A DNA stretch of 64,000 nucleotides from Paenibacillus sp. CF384 (GCF_900106745.1 NZ_FNNV01000022.1:34421-98420); one strand, 5' to 3'; shown: positions 8,626-18,518, counted from the first letter of the stretch. Translations and numbers: made by a program. Notes: generated by a model from the letters alone, not told the origin.

Positions 8626-11600
8626 GGTTCATTTGGTCGAATTGGTGGCGTCATAAGGAACGATTTCTCATCATGCTTGTTGGTGTGTTCATTGTTAGTG
8701 CGGGGCTTAGCTTTCTGTTTGGCCTGAATGAATCCAACAAAGGGACCGTCATGGAAACGCTGGAGAACAAATGGAAGGTTTCTTATGATATCCTTGTTCG
8801 TCCTCAAGGGACGCAGGCAACCGATGAAGCGAATCGCATGTTTGAGCCGAATTTTCAAGATGGCATAACCGGTGGGATCAGTCGCGAACAGTTGCAGCGA
8901 ATCAAAGCGATTCCCGGGGTTAGCGTTGCAGCGCCGCTGGCTGTAATTGGATATACGGAATATTCAATGCCGCTTAATCAATCCTTTAAATTCAAAGAAC
9001 ACGGTGTATATCGCTGGAAGGTTCAAACGACAACGAATAATGGTGTACAACATCAAACGTCAGTTCCGTTCTCCAGCTATTATAATTACGACCTCGCAGA
9101 TGATCCGGAATTCAAGCTGAGTACTTATGATACTACCTTGTTGGTAGGGATTGACCCGGTGGAAGAAGCCAAATTGGTAGGGTTGGACAAGGCCGTTCTA
9201 TCGTCCTATACATCTCGTTATTTTAATGGTACGGATAGCAGCAAGGTTTATAACTTGGACCAACTGTATGGCGGGAGTTATCGTGCAGTAGATGTCCCTA
9301 TTCTGATGAGCAATCGGCCATTTACGGATAAGAAATATACGTTTGAATTCGAGAAGCTGGATGTCCCTTTTGAAACGGAGGCTGAGGTAGCGGAAACAAG
9401 GACGAAGATAAAAGCAAACGGCGGTCTTCGATACCTGGATCAATTTAACACTCAAACCTATACTTATCAGGACAAAGAAGTGGATGCCAATGAACGGCTA
9501 GCGGAGAAGTTTAAGATGTCGCAAACCGACCCGGATATTCTGCCGCTCGTTCAGAAAGCGACTCCGCTTACCTTCAAATCGACGAAGAGTCCATTCTCGA
9601 ATCGTTGGCCTTACACGTATCAATTACAAACGTACACGGATCCTGCTCTGACGCTTGCCGAGCGGTTTCCGGACTATTATCGTCCCTATGAGCGATTTGT
9701 CGACGCTCAGCATCCGGATGCTGTATATCGTAACATCTTGCGAGCGACCTATATTGGGCTCTATGATCCTACGAAGCTGCAAGTTTCCAAAGATCTGGAG
9801 CATCTCTTTCCAATGGATACCTATACAGCACCGTCAGCAAAGTTTGTTTTTGATTCAAAGGGCCGCCCTGCAAACCCGCAATCTACGATTAAACCGGTCA
9901 ACAATCCGCTCGGCTTCTTGACGAGTCCGCCTACAATGCTGACAACGCTCGAAGCTGCTTCCATGCTATCCGGTGACAAACCGATCTCTGTCATTCGAAT
10001 TAAGGCAGCCGGAATCAATGAGGTATCAGATGCCAATCAAGCCAAGCTGGAGCAAATTGCCGCAGCCATTGAACAGCAGACCGGCTTACAAACCGATATT
10101 ATGATGGGCTCTTCGCCGCAACCGGTTTTGATTCAAGTCCCGGAGAGCGGAACGCAGAGCGCAATCGGTTGGATGGAACAGATGTGGATCAAGCTTGGTG
10201 CCGCACTCTCCATAGTAAGTGAAGTGAAGCTCGGTTTCTCGGGTATGCTGCTGCTGGTAATCGGAGTATCGATGATTTATGTTGCGGCTACGAATATGGT
10301 GTCATTTCTCGTTAGGAAGAAACAATTTGCAATCATGCTGTCCATCGGGTGGAGAAAATCGAACCTACGACGTTTACTCCTCATGGAGTCTATGCTAATC
10401 GGTGTTTTTGTGGCGCTGGTGACGTGGACAATGGAATCCTATTTTATTCTTGCCCGCGGATCTGAGCTGTCACTGTCTCGATTTCTGTTCATAGGGGGCT
10501 GTGGGTTCGTTATCTATATGCTTGGTGTCATCGCACCGATCTTGCAAGTAGGTCGAATCAAGCCGATGGAAGCACTGCGTACAGGTGAGTACATGGCGTC
10601 CACTCGAAGAATGATGCCGGTTCGACACTTAGTTCAGTTGGCTGCGGCTCACTTTCATGGCAAAATGAAGCGGAATTGGTTGTCTGTACTAGCGATGGCG
10701 GTTCCGACTATGCTGCTGATGTTTTTCGTGTTTGTGACCATCCGGCTGAAAGGCGTGTTCTATACGTCATGGCTTGGCCAATATGCCGCTGCCGAGATTG
10801 GGAGCATGCACTATATTGCGATCGGCATTTGCTTATTAATCGCTGCACTCACCACGGCGGAAATCGTCTGGCAAAATGTTTCCGAACGAAAGCCCGAAAT
10901 TGCCCTTTTGAAAGCGTTAGGCTGGCGCAATCGTTCCATTCGTCAGCTTATCTGGTACGAGGGCATGATAACCGGGATCGTGGCAGGTTTGTTGGCTTTT
11001 GTGCTAGGTGTTATGTTCATCGCGTTGTTGTACCGGAAGGTGCCCGTTGATGAGTTGTGGTATTTGCTAATGGTAGGCGTGGTTCCTGTTCTCACAGGCT
11101 TATTAGGCTCAATCCTTCCTGCCGAAATGGCGGTAGCTCTCTCTCCGGTTGAGGGAATGAAAGGCAGTTACACGACGGCTAAGCAGACGGAAGCGCGTCT
11201 GAAGAAGATTATTATGGCGGTGGCAATGGTTACACTGCTTGTTGCTGCAGCTTCGATCGGACGTTTAGTCATGTTAGATCTGGGCCGGGAGACACCATCG
11301 GTAGAGGCAAACGTCGTTATTACCGCAGATCCTCACGGTGAGGTAGAAGTTGGCAAGCTGGAAGGGTATACGCCCAAGTTCGTGGAGAACGGCAGCAGAG
11401 CTTCTTATGATCTGCAGCTGCGGATGAATGATCAAGCGAAATTCAGTGTTGAGGCGGCTATCGAAGTAAACAATCAATCGGGTGAAGAATGGGACGAGCT
11501 TGTGTTCTATATGATACCCCATGTGTTCAGCGACAAGAGCGACTCCCAATTGTACCGGGCTTCTGCGCGGTTTGAGATTGGCGGTATTACTGTTAATGGA

Positions 11601-12632
11601 GAGAGCACTTCCTTTACTCTTGAGGGGGACAAGTTGAGCGTTCCGTTAATGAAGCCGTTATTGCCAGCAGATCATGCAAAGGTCGAAGTGACCTATTCAT
11701 TTCAAGTGCCGGAACATGGGATTCGTTACACGAACTCTGGTGCGAGCTACTATTTAGCACAGTGGTATCCCATGCTGGCGACGTATCAAGGTGGGTGGAA
11801 TAAGCAGCCTTATACGCCTCTGAGCGAGTCTTACCACACAGGGTTTAGTGACTTCACGCTTCACTATGACCTTCCAAGCGGATACCGGGTAATCAGCTCA
11901 TCGGATGAAGATGCGACCGTCGCTTCTGATTCGGGGGACGTTCGCCTCTCCCATGCCAAAGAGTTGATGGTAACGGTAGCGAAAGAGCTGACGTTCGTGG
12001 AAACGAAGGTGGATGGTGTTGACCTTCGCGTATGGGGGAGTGGCAAATGGAAGGAGCAAGCGGAAGAGGCACTTCCAATCATCACCAAAGCATTCCAATA
12101 CTTCGAGCAGCACATCAGCAAATATCCGTACAAACAGCTAGACGTTATGTTCGATAATGTATCCTCCATGGAGTACCCGGGGATTGTGACGGTGGATAGC
12201 GATGCGGATAAGGAAAAACATACGCTGGTGCATGAGTTAGCTCATCAATGGTTCTACAATGTGGTAAGCAACGATCCTTATGTCGACGGATGGTTGGACG
12301 AGGGGATGGCGGAGCTCAGCACAGCGTACTATTTGGATGATTTTTCGTTTGACGAGCGGTTCTATCGAGCCGGTTCGAAACGCTCGAACTTACCGCTTTC
12401 CGCGTACGAGTCACGTGATATCATCCAGTCGCTGTATGCACAGCCGGCTATGAAAATGCGAGAGTTGTTCGATCGATATGGCGGCAAGGATGCGGGAGTA
12501 ACTTTCTTGCACGCGTATTATGAGAAGTATCAGAATCAGCAAGTGGATACGAAGGAGTTCGTGCGATTTGCGGTGGCCTACTTCTCGCTGCAAGATGATT
12601 CGTTCTTTCGAGACTGGCTGCAGCTGGAGTAA
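8619..12632 (+). CDS. FtsX-like ABC permease fused to an M1-family metallopeptidase domain
   Basis: 1337-residue membrane protein. A helix lies near residues 13-33, followed by a ~500-residue extracytoplasmic insert. Next come two FtsX-like blocks: MLLLVIGVSMIYVAATNMVS to about 700, and a second around 725-830 with QNVSERKPEIALLKALGW. A further helix (IIMAVAMVTLLVAAASIGR) near 865 anchors a C-terminal extracytoplasmic domain. That domain carries the gluzincin zinc site H1205-E1206-L-A-H1209 followed after 18 residues by E1228 (LDEGMAE), and SMEYPGIV in place of the GAMEN motif. The zinc site is complete, so it may be an active aminopeptidase coupled to the transporter. Overlaps the ATPase gene by seven bases and has its own ribosome binding site (GGCGGAAG). 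Comparable permease/M1 fusions are known in other phyla; substrate unknown. Confidence 0.88.
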   Translation: MLRFIWSNWWRHKERFLIMLVGVFIVSAGLSFLFGLNESNKGTVMETLENKWKVSYDILVRPQGTQATDEANRMFEPNFQDGITGGISREQLQRIKAIPGVSVAAPLAVIGYTEYSMPLNQSFKFKEHGVYRWKVQTTTNNGVQHQTSVPFSSYYNYDLADDPEFKLSTYDTTLLVGIDPVEEAKLVGLDKAVLSSYTSRYFNGTDSSKVYNLDQLYGGSYRAVDVPILMSNRPFTDKKYTFEFEKLDVPFETEAEVAETRTKIKANGGLRYLDQFNTQTYTYQDKEVDANERLAEKFKMSQTDPDILPLVQKATPLTFKSTKSPFSNRWPYTYQLQTYTDPALTLAERFPDYYRPYERFVDAQHPDAVYRNILRATYIGLYDPTKLQVSKDLEHLFPMDTYTAPSAKFVFDSKGRPANPQSTIKPVNNPLGFLTSPPTMLTTLEAASMLSGDKPISVIRIKAAGINEVSDANQAKLEQIAAAIEQQTGLQTDIMMGSSPQPVLIQVPESGTQSAIGWMEQMWIKLGAALSIVSEVKLGFSGMLLLVIGVSMIYVAATNMVSFLVRKKQFAIMLSIGWRKSNLRRLLLMESMLIGVFVALVTWTMESYFILARGSELSLSRFLFIGGCGFVIYMLGVIAPILQVGRIKPMEALRTGEYMASTRRMMPVRHLVQLAAAHFHGKMKRNWLSVLAMAVPTMLLMFFVFVTIRLKGVFYTSWLGQYAAAEIGSMHYIAIGICLLIAALTTAEIVWQNVSERKPEIALLKALGWRNRSIRQLIWYEGMITGIVAGLLAFVLGVMFIALLYRKVPVDELWYLLMVGVVPVLTGLLGSILPAEMAVALSPVEGMKGSYTTAKQTEARLKKIIMAVAMVTLLVAAASIGRLVMLDLGRETPSVEANVVITADPHGEVEVGKLEGYTPKFVENGSRASYDLQLRMNDQAKFSVEAAIEVNNQSGEEWDELVFYMIPHVFSDKSDSQLYRASARFEIGGITVNGESTSFTLEGDKLSVPLMKPLLPADHAKVEVTYSFQVPEHGIRYTNSGASYYLAQWYPMLATYQGGWNKQPYTPLSESYHTGFSDFTLHYDLPSGYRVISSSDEDATVASDSGDVRLSHAKELMVTVAKELTFVETKVDGVDLRVWGSGKWKEQAEEALPIITKAFQYFEQHISKYPYKQLDVMFDNVSSMEYPGIVTVDSDADKEKHTLVHELAHQWFYNVVSNDPYVDGWLDEGMAELSTAYYLDDFSFDERFYRAGSKRSNLPLSAYESRDIIQSLYAQPAMKMRELFDRYGGKDAGVTFLHAYYEKYQNQQVDTKEFVRFAVAYFSLQDDSFFRDWLQLE

Positions 12633-12634
12633 GC

Positions 12635-12669
12635 AAGAGGCCTGCCACATTGACTGTGGCAGGGCTCTT
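12635..12669 (+). terminator. terminator-like hairpin after the permease-peptidase gene
   Basis: CCTGCCACA (12641-12649) pairs with TGTGGCAGG (12655-12663), flanked by AAGAG/CTCTT pairing. The T-tract is poor, so termination may be partial. Confidence 0.65.
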
Positions 12670-12699
12670 CATGCGTTATGCAGCATGGCGAATCGACCA

Positions 12700-13141
12700 C
12701 AATGTGGCTGGATCAAGCGCGGCAGACGCTGAGAGATCGAAAATGAAACTCTCAGCGTCACAAGTCGCGGAAGAGAGAGCTGAGAGTTCCAAAAGTGAAC
12801 TCTCGGCGTCTACAGCGTGGCTAGACTAGGCGTGGCAGACGCTGAGAGATCGAAAACGGAACTCTCAGCGTCACAATTCGCGTAAAAGAGAGTCGAGAGT
12901 TCCAAAAGTGAACTCTCGGCGTCTCCAGCGTGGCTAGACTAGGCGCGGCAGACGCTGAGAGATCGAAAACGGAACTCTCAGCGTCACAAGTCACGAAAAA
13001 GAGAGCTGAGAGTTCCAAAAGTGAACTCTCGGCGTCTACAGCGTGGCTAGACTAGGCGTGGCAGACGCTGAGAGATCGAAAACGGAACTCTCAGCGTCAC
13101 AATTCGCGTAAAAGAGAGTCGAGAGTTCCAAAAGTGAACTG
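12700..13141. repeat. tandem 113-bp repeat array with two hairpins per unit (family A)
   Basis: Units start with GACGCTGAGAG at 12725, 12838, 12951 and 13064, an exact 113-base period with nearly identical copies; the first copy begins about 12700 and the last is truncated at about 13141. Each unit holds one hairpin with an 11-bp stem (GACGCTGAGAG/CTCTCAGCGTC, 13-base loop) and a second (GAGAGTTC/GAACTCTC, 7-base loop). No plausible gene: short open frames here merely read through the repeat. Neighbours are a gene end on the left and array B on the right. Function unknown. Confidence 0.9.
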
Positions 13142-13950
13142 TCGCTGTAAGCGGCTATTCCGCTTACGGCGACGAAACTAACCCAATTCCAGACTCGTAA
13201 TCGACTATTCCTCTTAAAGTAACTCATCCTCACTTAAAGTGGCACCCTATCTCCCAGTTTTCTCGCAATAAGCGGCTATTCCGCTTACGGCGACCAAACT
13301 AACCTAATTCCAGCCTCGAAAGCGACTATTCTTCTTAAACTAACTCATCCCCTCCAAAAGTGGTACCATATCGCCCAGTTATCTTGCTGTAAGCGGCTAT
13401 TCCGCTTACGGCGACCAAACTAACCCAATTCCAGCCTCGAAAGCGACTATTTCTCTTAACATACCTTCAACCCACCAAAAGTGGCACCATATCGCCCAGT
13501 TATCTCGCCGTAAGCGGCTATTCCGCTTACGGCAACCAAACTAACTAATTCGAGCCTCGAAAGCGACTATTTCTCTTAACATACCTTCAACCCACCAAAA
13601 GTGGCACCATATCGCCCAGTTATCTTGCTGTAAGCGGCTATTCCGCTTACAGCGACCAAACTAATCCAATTCCAGCCTCGTAAGCGACTATTTCTCTTAA
13701 AGTAACTCTTCCTCACCAAAAGTGGCACCAAATCGTCCAGTTAACTCGATGTAAGCGGCTATTCCACTTACGGCGACCAAACTAACCCAATTCGAGCATC
13801 GTAAGCGACTATTCCTCTTAAAATACCTTCAACCCACTAAAATTGGCACCATATCGTTGAGTTATCTCGCAATAAGCGACTATTCCGCTTACAGCGACGA
13901 AACTAACCCAATTCCAGCCTCGTAAGCGGCTATTCCGCTTACAGCCCCAC
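13142..13950. repeat. tandem ~121-bp repeat array (family B)
   Basis: Copies of GTAAGCGG-CTATT-CCGCTTAC (8-bp stem, 5-base loop) start at 13146, 13268 (variant), 13389, 13510, 13630, 13751, 13872 (variant) and 13922, giving a 120-122 base period until the last half-unit. Each unit also holds a diverged second element, AAGCGACTATT...CTCTTAA, and a linker with GTGGCACCATATCG. The array abuts array A directly, and the junction falls inside an A-unit hairpin. No coding capacity. The array ends just before the aldo/keto reductase terminator. Confidence 0.9.
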
Positions 13951-13967
13951 TCCACTCCCCTCCACAC

Positions 13968-14026
13968 AAAAAAGCCCAAGAGCAACCGAGCCGCATACGA
14001 TCATGCGACTCAGTTCCCCTCGGGCT
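13968..14026 (-). terminator. terminator of the aldo/keto reductase gene
   Basis: On the minus strand AGCCC...GGGCT closes a long interrupted stem (with CGCAT/ATGCG inside) followed by TTTTTT (complement of 13968-13973). Confidence 0.75.
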
Positions 14027-14036
14027 ATTCAATGCC

Positions 14037-15050
14037 TTAAGGCAAGTTCACGCCGCGCGAAGCGACGTACAGGCGGTACCAGTCTTCGCGCGAGAGGCGA
14101 AGGGTGGCCGCATCCCGGCAAGCGCGGATGCGCTCCGGGTTAATCGTGCCGATCACCGGCTGGATGCCGGCCGGGTGCGTCATCAACCAAGCGAGCACGA
14201 TAGATTCGCGTGTCGTGTTATGCTTCTCGGCAAGCTGGGCCACAAGCGCAGCGGTTTGCACGACGCTTTCGCTCTGGCCTTCCAAGGAGCCGCCGGAATA
14301 ACGGCCTTGCGCGAGCGGTCCCCATGATTGCAGCTGAATGTTCTCCAGGCGGCTGTGTTCCATCGTGCCTTCCGGGAACACATTGTTGCGCCATGCTTCT
14401 TGGTTTACGCTGACGGCGGTGTCGCAGAAGCCGATTTTGTGCAAGCTCATTTCGAGCTGGTTTACGATGAACGGCTCGTCGCTGTAAGCTTGCAGCAGAC
14501 GGATTTGGCCGTGACTCATGTTGGACACGCCGAAGTGGCGCACTTTGCCAGATGCTTTCAGCGCATGAATTGCACTGGCTACATCTTCCGGCTCGACAAG
14601 TGGATCAGGACGGTGCAGCAGCAGGATATCGAGATAGTCCGTGCCCAAGCGCTCCAAGATCCCATCCACGCTGTCCAAAATATAGTCGGCCGAGAAATCA
14701 AATCGATGCGGGTTACTCTCATCCCCGAAGCGAATACCGCATTTGGACTGGATGATGATCTCCTCGCGAAGCGAAGGACGCTCCTTCAGCAGCTGCGAGA
14801 ATACGCGCTCTGCTTTGCCAGCCGTATAAATGTCGGCATGGTCGAACATGTTGATACCAATCTCAAGCGCGGCATCGAGCGCTTCGTTGCCTTCGCGGTA
14901 GTGCTCGGCTGTAATGGGGCTGCTAGCGTTCCAGTCGCCTCCAAGTCTCATGCATCCGAGTACGAGTTGGCTGGCATTTATATGACGGCGTTGCAGCGGA
15001 ATAGGTTTCTGTGTCATAGGATCCTCCAATGTTTCATATGGAATGGTCAA
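14037..15050 (-). CDS. aldo/keto reductase
   Basis: 337-residue NAD(P)H-dependent oxidoreductase of the aldo/keto reductase superfamily (YdhF/Tas-like branch), a cytoplasmic TIM barrel reducing carbonyl compounds. The catalytic tetrad is visible: aspartate and tyrosine in MFDHADIYTAGKAE, lysine in IIQSKCGI and histidine in DILLLHRPDP. Near the C terminus GIQPVIGTINPERI matches the cofactor-phosphate binding segment of the family. It is a single gene, divergent from the kinase gene at 15301 and closed by its own terminator. The start may be ATG at 15050 or an in-frame ATG twelve codons later (MTQKPIPL). Physiological substrate unknown. Confidence 0.9.
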   Translation of the reverse strand: MTIPYETLEDPMTQKPIPLQRRHINASQLVLGCMRLGGDWNASSPITAEHYREGNEALDAALEIGINMFDHADIYTAGKAERVFSQLLKERPSLREEIIIQSKCGIRFGDESNPHRFDFSADYILDSVDGILERLGTDYLDILLLHRPDPLVEPEDVASAIHALKASGKVRHFGVSNMSHGQIRLLQAYSDEPFIVNQLEMSLHKIGFCDTAVSVNQEAWRNNVFPEGTMEHSRLENIQLQSWGPLAQGRYSGGSLEGQSESVVQTAALVAQLAEKHNTTRESIVLAWLMTHPAGIQPVIGTINPERIRACRDAATLRLSREDWYRLYVASRGVNLP

Positions 15051-15102
15051 GCTCCTGTTTCATTATGATGCAGTAACATGCAAAATAAAAGTAGTGAAAA
15101 TA

Positions 15103-15131
15103 TTGATACGTAATGATACAAGGTATATATA
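15103..15131 (+). promoter_or_regulatory. sigma-A-like promoter upstream of the system I kinase
   Basis: TTGATA (15103-15108), 17-base spacer, TATATA (15126-15131). It would give a leader of about 165 bases before the kinase start. Unproven; only the hexamer match and spacing support it. Confidence 0.45.
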
Positions 15132-15300
15132 GTAATCAAAAGTATAGCGGGTACAGCTGCCCTTTGCGTCACTAACGCGACTAGCGCCAGCCCCCAACAA
15201 TCCCGATAGATCTACACCTAACATCCATAAAAATAGCCATACGCGCGCCTAGCGTAAGTAAGATATAGTACCAGTAACGCGAGAAGGAGAGACTGTTCCG

Positions 15301-17127
15301 ATGGCCCATATGACGAACCCGCTCACACGGATGAACGTGAGACAGCAAATTATTTTACTTTTTATCATCATGGTCAGTCCGATTCTACTCTTGCAGTGGT
15401 ATGGGAACACGAGGGCGGAGCTTATTCTGAAGCGCCATGTGACCAATGCCTACGTGGAGCTCAACAAGCAGAACATGGCGCTCCTCAGCCGCGATATCGA
15501 CACCGTCAATAAAATTACCACGACGATCATTCAAAATCCGCTCACCCAGCAGCTCGTCCCGGCACCGGGGGAGTCCGTGTTCGAACGGGTGCAGGAGTAT
15601 TCGAAGCTCGATAAGCTCATCGCAGGCTATTCGATCAGCGTGAATGGCGGCGAAGCGGTCTACTACAGCCTTTACGTGTATGACCCTGAGGACTTTTACT
15701 ATTTTGCACCCAAAATCCCCATGACGCAGACCGGGGTCTACTTCTTCTCCGACCGCGACAAGCCGGAATGGTTCGACGAAGCCGTGAAGAAGAAAGGCGA
15801 AGGCTACATGAAGCTGATCCGCAACAACATCGGCTTCTCGACGCAAACAACGCTGGCTTACGTTCGTTCGGTCAACAACATCTCGAACGGACACGGCGTC
15901 ATCGGCGTATTGGTCGCAACGAAGATGGATAAGAAGATTGGAGAGTCGTTTCAGAGCGTGACGCTGCCCGATGGGGAGATTTTTTTTACCGATGCCAACA
16001 ATCGGGTGCTGACGGCGACCACGCCTGGCATCATCGGCACGACGCTGCAGCTTCCGCCTGAAGCGGCAGAAATCAAACCTAATGAGGCGGATGGCATGAG
16101 CAACATCATCACGCCGGAATTTATCTATGTCATTAACGACAATCATCTGCTGCAGCAGAAGCTGATTTATAAAATTCCCGTCAACTCCCTGCTCCAGCAG
16201 CAAAATGAACTCAAGCGCGTCATCCAGCTCATCTCCATCGTATATACGATTTTCGGCATCATCGTCATCCTTTATTTCTGGCGTTCACTTATGACCCCGC
16301 TGCAACGGCTGGCATATTTCGTCCGCTCCTACGAGCCGGGCAGGAGGGTGCCGGAGACACCGGGCAAAGGACGTAAAGACGAAGTCGGCGTACTCATCTC
16401 TTCCTTATATGACATGGCGCGGCGGCTCAATGTGCTGATTCATTACAAATACCAGATGGAAATCAAGGAGAAGGAGTCCCAGCTCCAGCTGTTATATCAA
16501 CAGATCAACCCGCATCTCCTGTACAACACGCTCGAGAGTATTTATTGGAAAAGCACGCTGGAGGGCAACTCCGAATCCGCGGAAATGATCAAGGAGCTGT
16601 CCAAGCTGATGAAGATCAGCTTAAGCCGTGGGCGGGAGCTCATCTCGCTGGAAGACGAGATGGAGCATGCGAAGGCGTACATCAGCCTGCAGCAGAAACG
16701 GTACGAGTACGGCTTTCAAGTCATCTGGAACATTCCGGAGGAGCTGCTGCACAACCTGATTCCCAAGATCACCTTGCAGCCGCTAATCGAGAATTCCATC
16801 ATTCACGGCGTTCGCAACATGGGTGAGGACGGCGAAATCATCATTACGGGCGCGCTGCTGGACCATGACAAAATCATCATTCGCGTCGAGGATAACGGCT
16901 ACAAGAAAGTGGATTTCGAAGCGATTCATCGACTGCTGAACGAAGAGAAGGGCGATCCGGCGATCGGGTACGGCATTCGGAATTTGGACCAGCGGATTCG
17001 GCTTCATTTTGGCCGGAGCTTCGGGATTAGTTATGAGGAGCGGGAAGAACGGGGAACGCGCGTTGTTATTATTCTGCCGCGCAGCCACGACGAAAGCAGC
17101 GATGCAGCCGCGGGACCTACTATATAA
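15301..17127 (+). CDS. YesM-type sensor histidine kinase (carbohydrate system I)
   Basis: 608-residue membrane sensor kinase. One helix at about residues 17-35 and another near 310-330 bracket an extracytoplasmic sensing domain of ~275 residues. A HAMP-like segment follows, then the His_kinase domain with QINPHLLYNTLESI (phospho-acceptor H405), then a HATPase_c domain with LQPLIENSIIHG and GYGIRNLDQRI. It should phosphorylate the response regulator encoded 27 bases downstream, in response to extracellular glycan or a liganded binding protein. AAGGAG lies upstream of ATG. First gene of the system I cluster; paralogous in architecture to the kinase at 32335. Confidence 0.93.
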   Translation: MAHMTNPLTRMNVRQQIILLFIIMVSPILLLQWYGNTRAELILKRHVTNAYVELNKQNMALLSRDIDTVNKITTTIIQNPLTQQLVPAPGESVFERVQEYSKLDKLIAGYSISVNGGEAVYYSLYVYDPEDFYYFAPKIPMTQTGVYFFSDRDKPEWFDEAVKKKGEGYMKLIRNNIGFSTQTTLAYVRSVNNISNGHGVIGVLVATKMDKKIGESFQSVTLPDGEIFFTDANNRVLTATTPGIIGTTLQLPPEAAEIKPNEADGMSNIITPEFIYVINDNHLLQQKLIYKIPVNSLLQQQNELKRVIQLISIVYTIFGIIVILYFWRSLMTPLQRLAYFVRSYEPGRRVPETPGKGRKDEVGVLISSLYDMARRLNVLIHYKYQMEIKEKESQLQLLYQQINPHLLYNTLESIYWKSTLEGNSESAEMIKELSKLMKISLSRGRELISLEDEMEHAKAYISLQQKRYEYGFQVIWNIPEELLHNLIPKITLQPLIENSIIHGVRNMGEDGEIIITGALLDHDKIIIRVEDNGYKKVDFEAIHRLLNEEKGDPAIGYGIRNLDQRIRLHFGRSFGISYEEREERGTRVVIILPRSHDESSDAAAGPTI

Positions 17128-17154
17128 GCAAGAGCAAGGAGGGAATTACACGAC

Positions 17155-18459
17155 ATGTATTCCATATTGGTAGTAGACGACGAACCGTTAATTTGCAAAG
17201 GACTGAGCAGTCTGCTCATGTCATCGGGTCTGGCCATCTCCCAGCTGTACGTCGCACATAACGGGTACGAGGCGATGGATTATTTAAGGCTGGAAGATAT
17301 AGATTTACTCGTGACGGATATCCAGATGGGCGAAATGAGCGGCATCGAGCTGATGCATCAAGCCAAGATGATCAAGCCTTGGGTGCAGACGATCATCATC
17401 TCCGCCCATGAGACATTTCAATATGCGCAGTTGGCCATTCGGCTCGGCGCGAAGGATTACCTCATTAAACCGCTGAACAGCGACCAGTTCCTCGACTCGG
17501 TGCGCAACGTGCTGTTGAACACCAACAAAACAAGCCCCTCGCAAGATGAGCTGCTGGCAGGCTTTCGCGAGCAATTCCACATGGAGCAGCCCTCGCCGAA
17601 GCGAACAGCACTGCTGAACAAGCTGCTGACAGATACAAAGGAGGCAGAAGCGCTCGCGACGGCTGAACTCTTGAAGCGCGAACATGCCACCGTGCTCACT
17701 GGGCCGTATTTCTCCGTGCTGCGCGTGAAGCTAAGCCGTTCCTCGGAGCTGCTGCAATATGCGGCGCTCAACATTGCGATGGAGCTGCTCGACCAAGCCT
17801 GGCTTCCGGTCGCCTTCTACTCGCCGGAGGATGAGGTTAGCATCATTATTCAGTGGGACGATAAGCGCTTCGAGGATAGCGGCACATCGCGGATCAACCA
17901 GCTCGACATGCTGGGTCGCAGCTTGCAATTCAACATTACGAAGTACCTCGGGATGAACTGCGTCATCGGCATCAGCCAAGTATTGCGAGGTGTTCCATTC
18001 TTAAGCGAGCTCGGTGAACAAGCGCAGAAGGCGATCAGATGGAACCACGACCATAAGGAGCTGAGCGTCTTCTATTATGGCGACTTCAATTGGAGCCGTT
18101 ATGACGCGAAGCAGGACCCGACGGTGGAGGAGCTGGATGCGCAGAACAACATTATCGCCCAGAAAGCGAAGAGCTATATCGATGAACACTATGCCCAGAA
18201 GGGGTTAACGCTTCATGAGGTGGCGCAGAAGAACCATGTCAGCCCGAATTACCTCAGCTATCTGTTCAAGAAGAACATCGGCCATAATTTATGGGAATAC
18301 GTTATTAAGCTGCGCATGGAAGAGAGCCGGAAGCTGATCCTCACCACGGATCTTCGCAGGTACGAGATTGCGGAGCGGGTAGGCTATGAGTCGCCGGAGC
18401 ATTTCAGTAAAATTTTCAAAAAATATTTCGGTGTCAGCCCAACGGAGCTGAAGAAGTAA
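17155..18459 (+). CDS. YesN-type response regulator with AraC DNA-binding domain (system I)
   Basis: 434 residues. N-terminal receiver domain with acidic pocket D8-D9, phospho-acceptor D55 (VTDIQMGEMSG) and the conserved lysine in DYLIKPLN. A ~200-residue middle region separates it from a C-terminal AraC-type double helix-turn-helix (LTLHEVAQKNHVSPNYLSYL, then YEIAERVGYESPEHFSKIF). It should activate the permease/binding-protein genes immediately downstream when phosphorylated by the kinase encoded just upstream. Two candidate sites with CTGCACATG (18483 and 20370) precede the permease and binding-protein genes. No terminator separates it from the permeases. Confidence 0.93.
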   Translation: MYSILVVDDEPLICKGLSSLLMSSGLAISQLYVAHNGYEAMDYLRLEDIDLLVTDIQMGEMSGIELMHQAKMIKPWVQTIIISAHETFQYAQLAIRLGAKDYLIKPLNSDQFLDSVRNVLLNTNKTSPSQDELLAGFREQFHMEQPSPKRTALLNKLLTDTKEAEALATAELLKREHATVLTGPYFSVLRVKLSRSSELLQYAALNIAMELLDQAWLPVAFYSPEDEVSIIIQWDDKRFEDSGTSRINQLDMLGRSLQFNITKYLGMNCVIGISQVLRGVPFLSELGEQAQKAIRWNHDHKELSVFYYGDFNWSRYDAKQDPTVEELDAQNNIIAQKAKSYIDEHYAQKGLTLHEVAQKNHVSPNYLSYLFKKNIGHNLWEYVIKLRMEESRKLILTTDLRRYEIAERVGYESPEHFSKIFKKYFGVSPTELKK

Positions 18460-18482
18460 TATCGCCTATGATCCTCATAGAA

Positions 18483-18518
18483 CTGCACATGTTCAGCCAT
18501 GACCCGCTTCTCTAGAAT
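18483..18518 (+). promoter_or_regulatory. candidate regulator site and promoter before the system I permeases
   Basis: CTGCACATGTTC (18483-18494) lies 30 bases before a possible -10 TAGAAT (18513-18518). The same core, CTGCACATGATC, occurs at 20370-20381 before the binding-protein gene. Inference from sequence sharing only. Confidence 0.35.

Noticed and set aside
12700..13950. CRISPR array
   Set aside because: Units are whole-length tandem copies without unique spacers and no cas genes are present.
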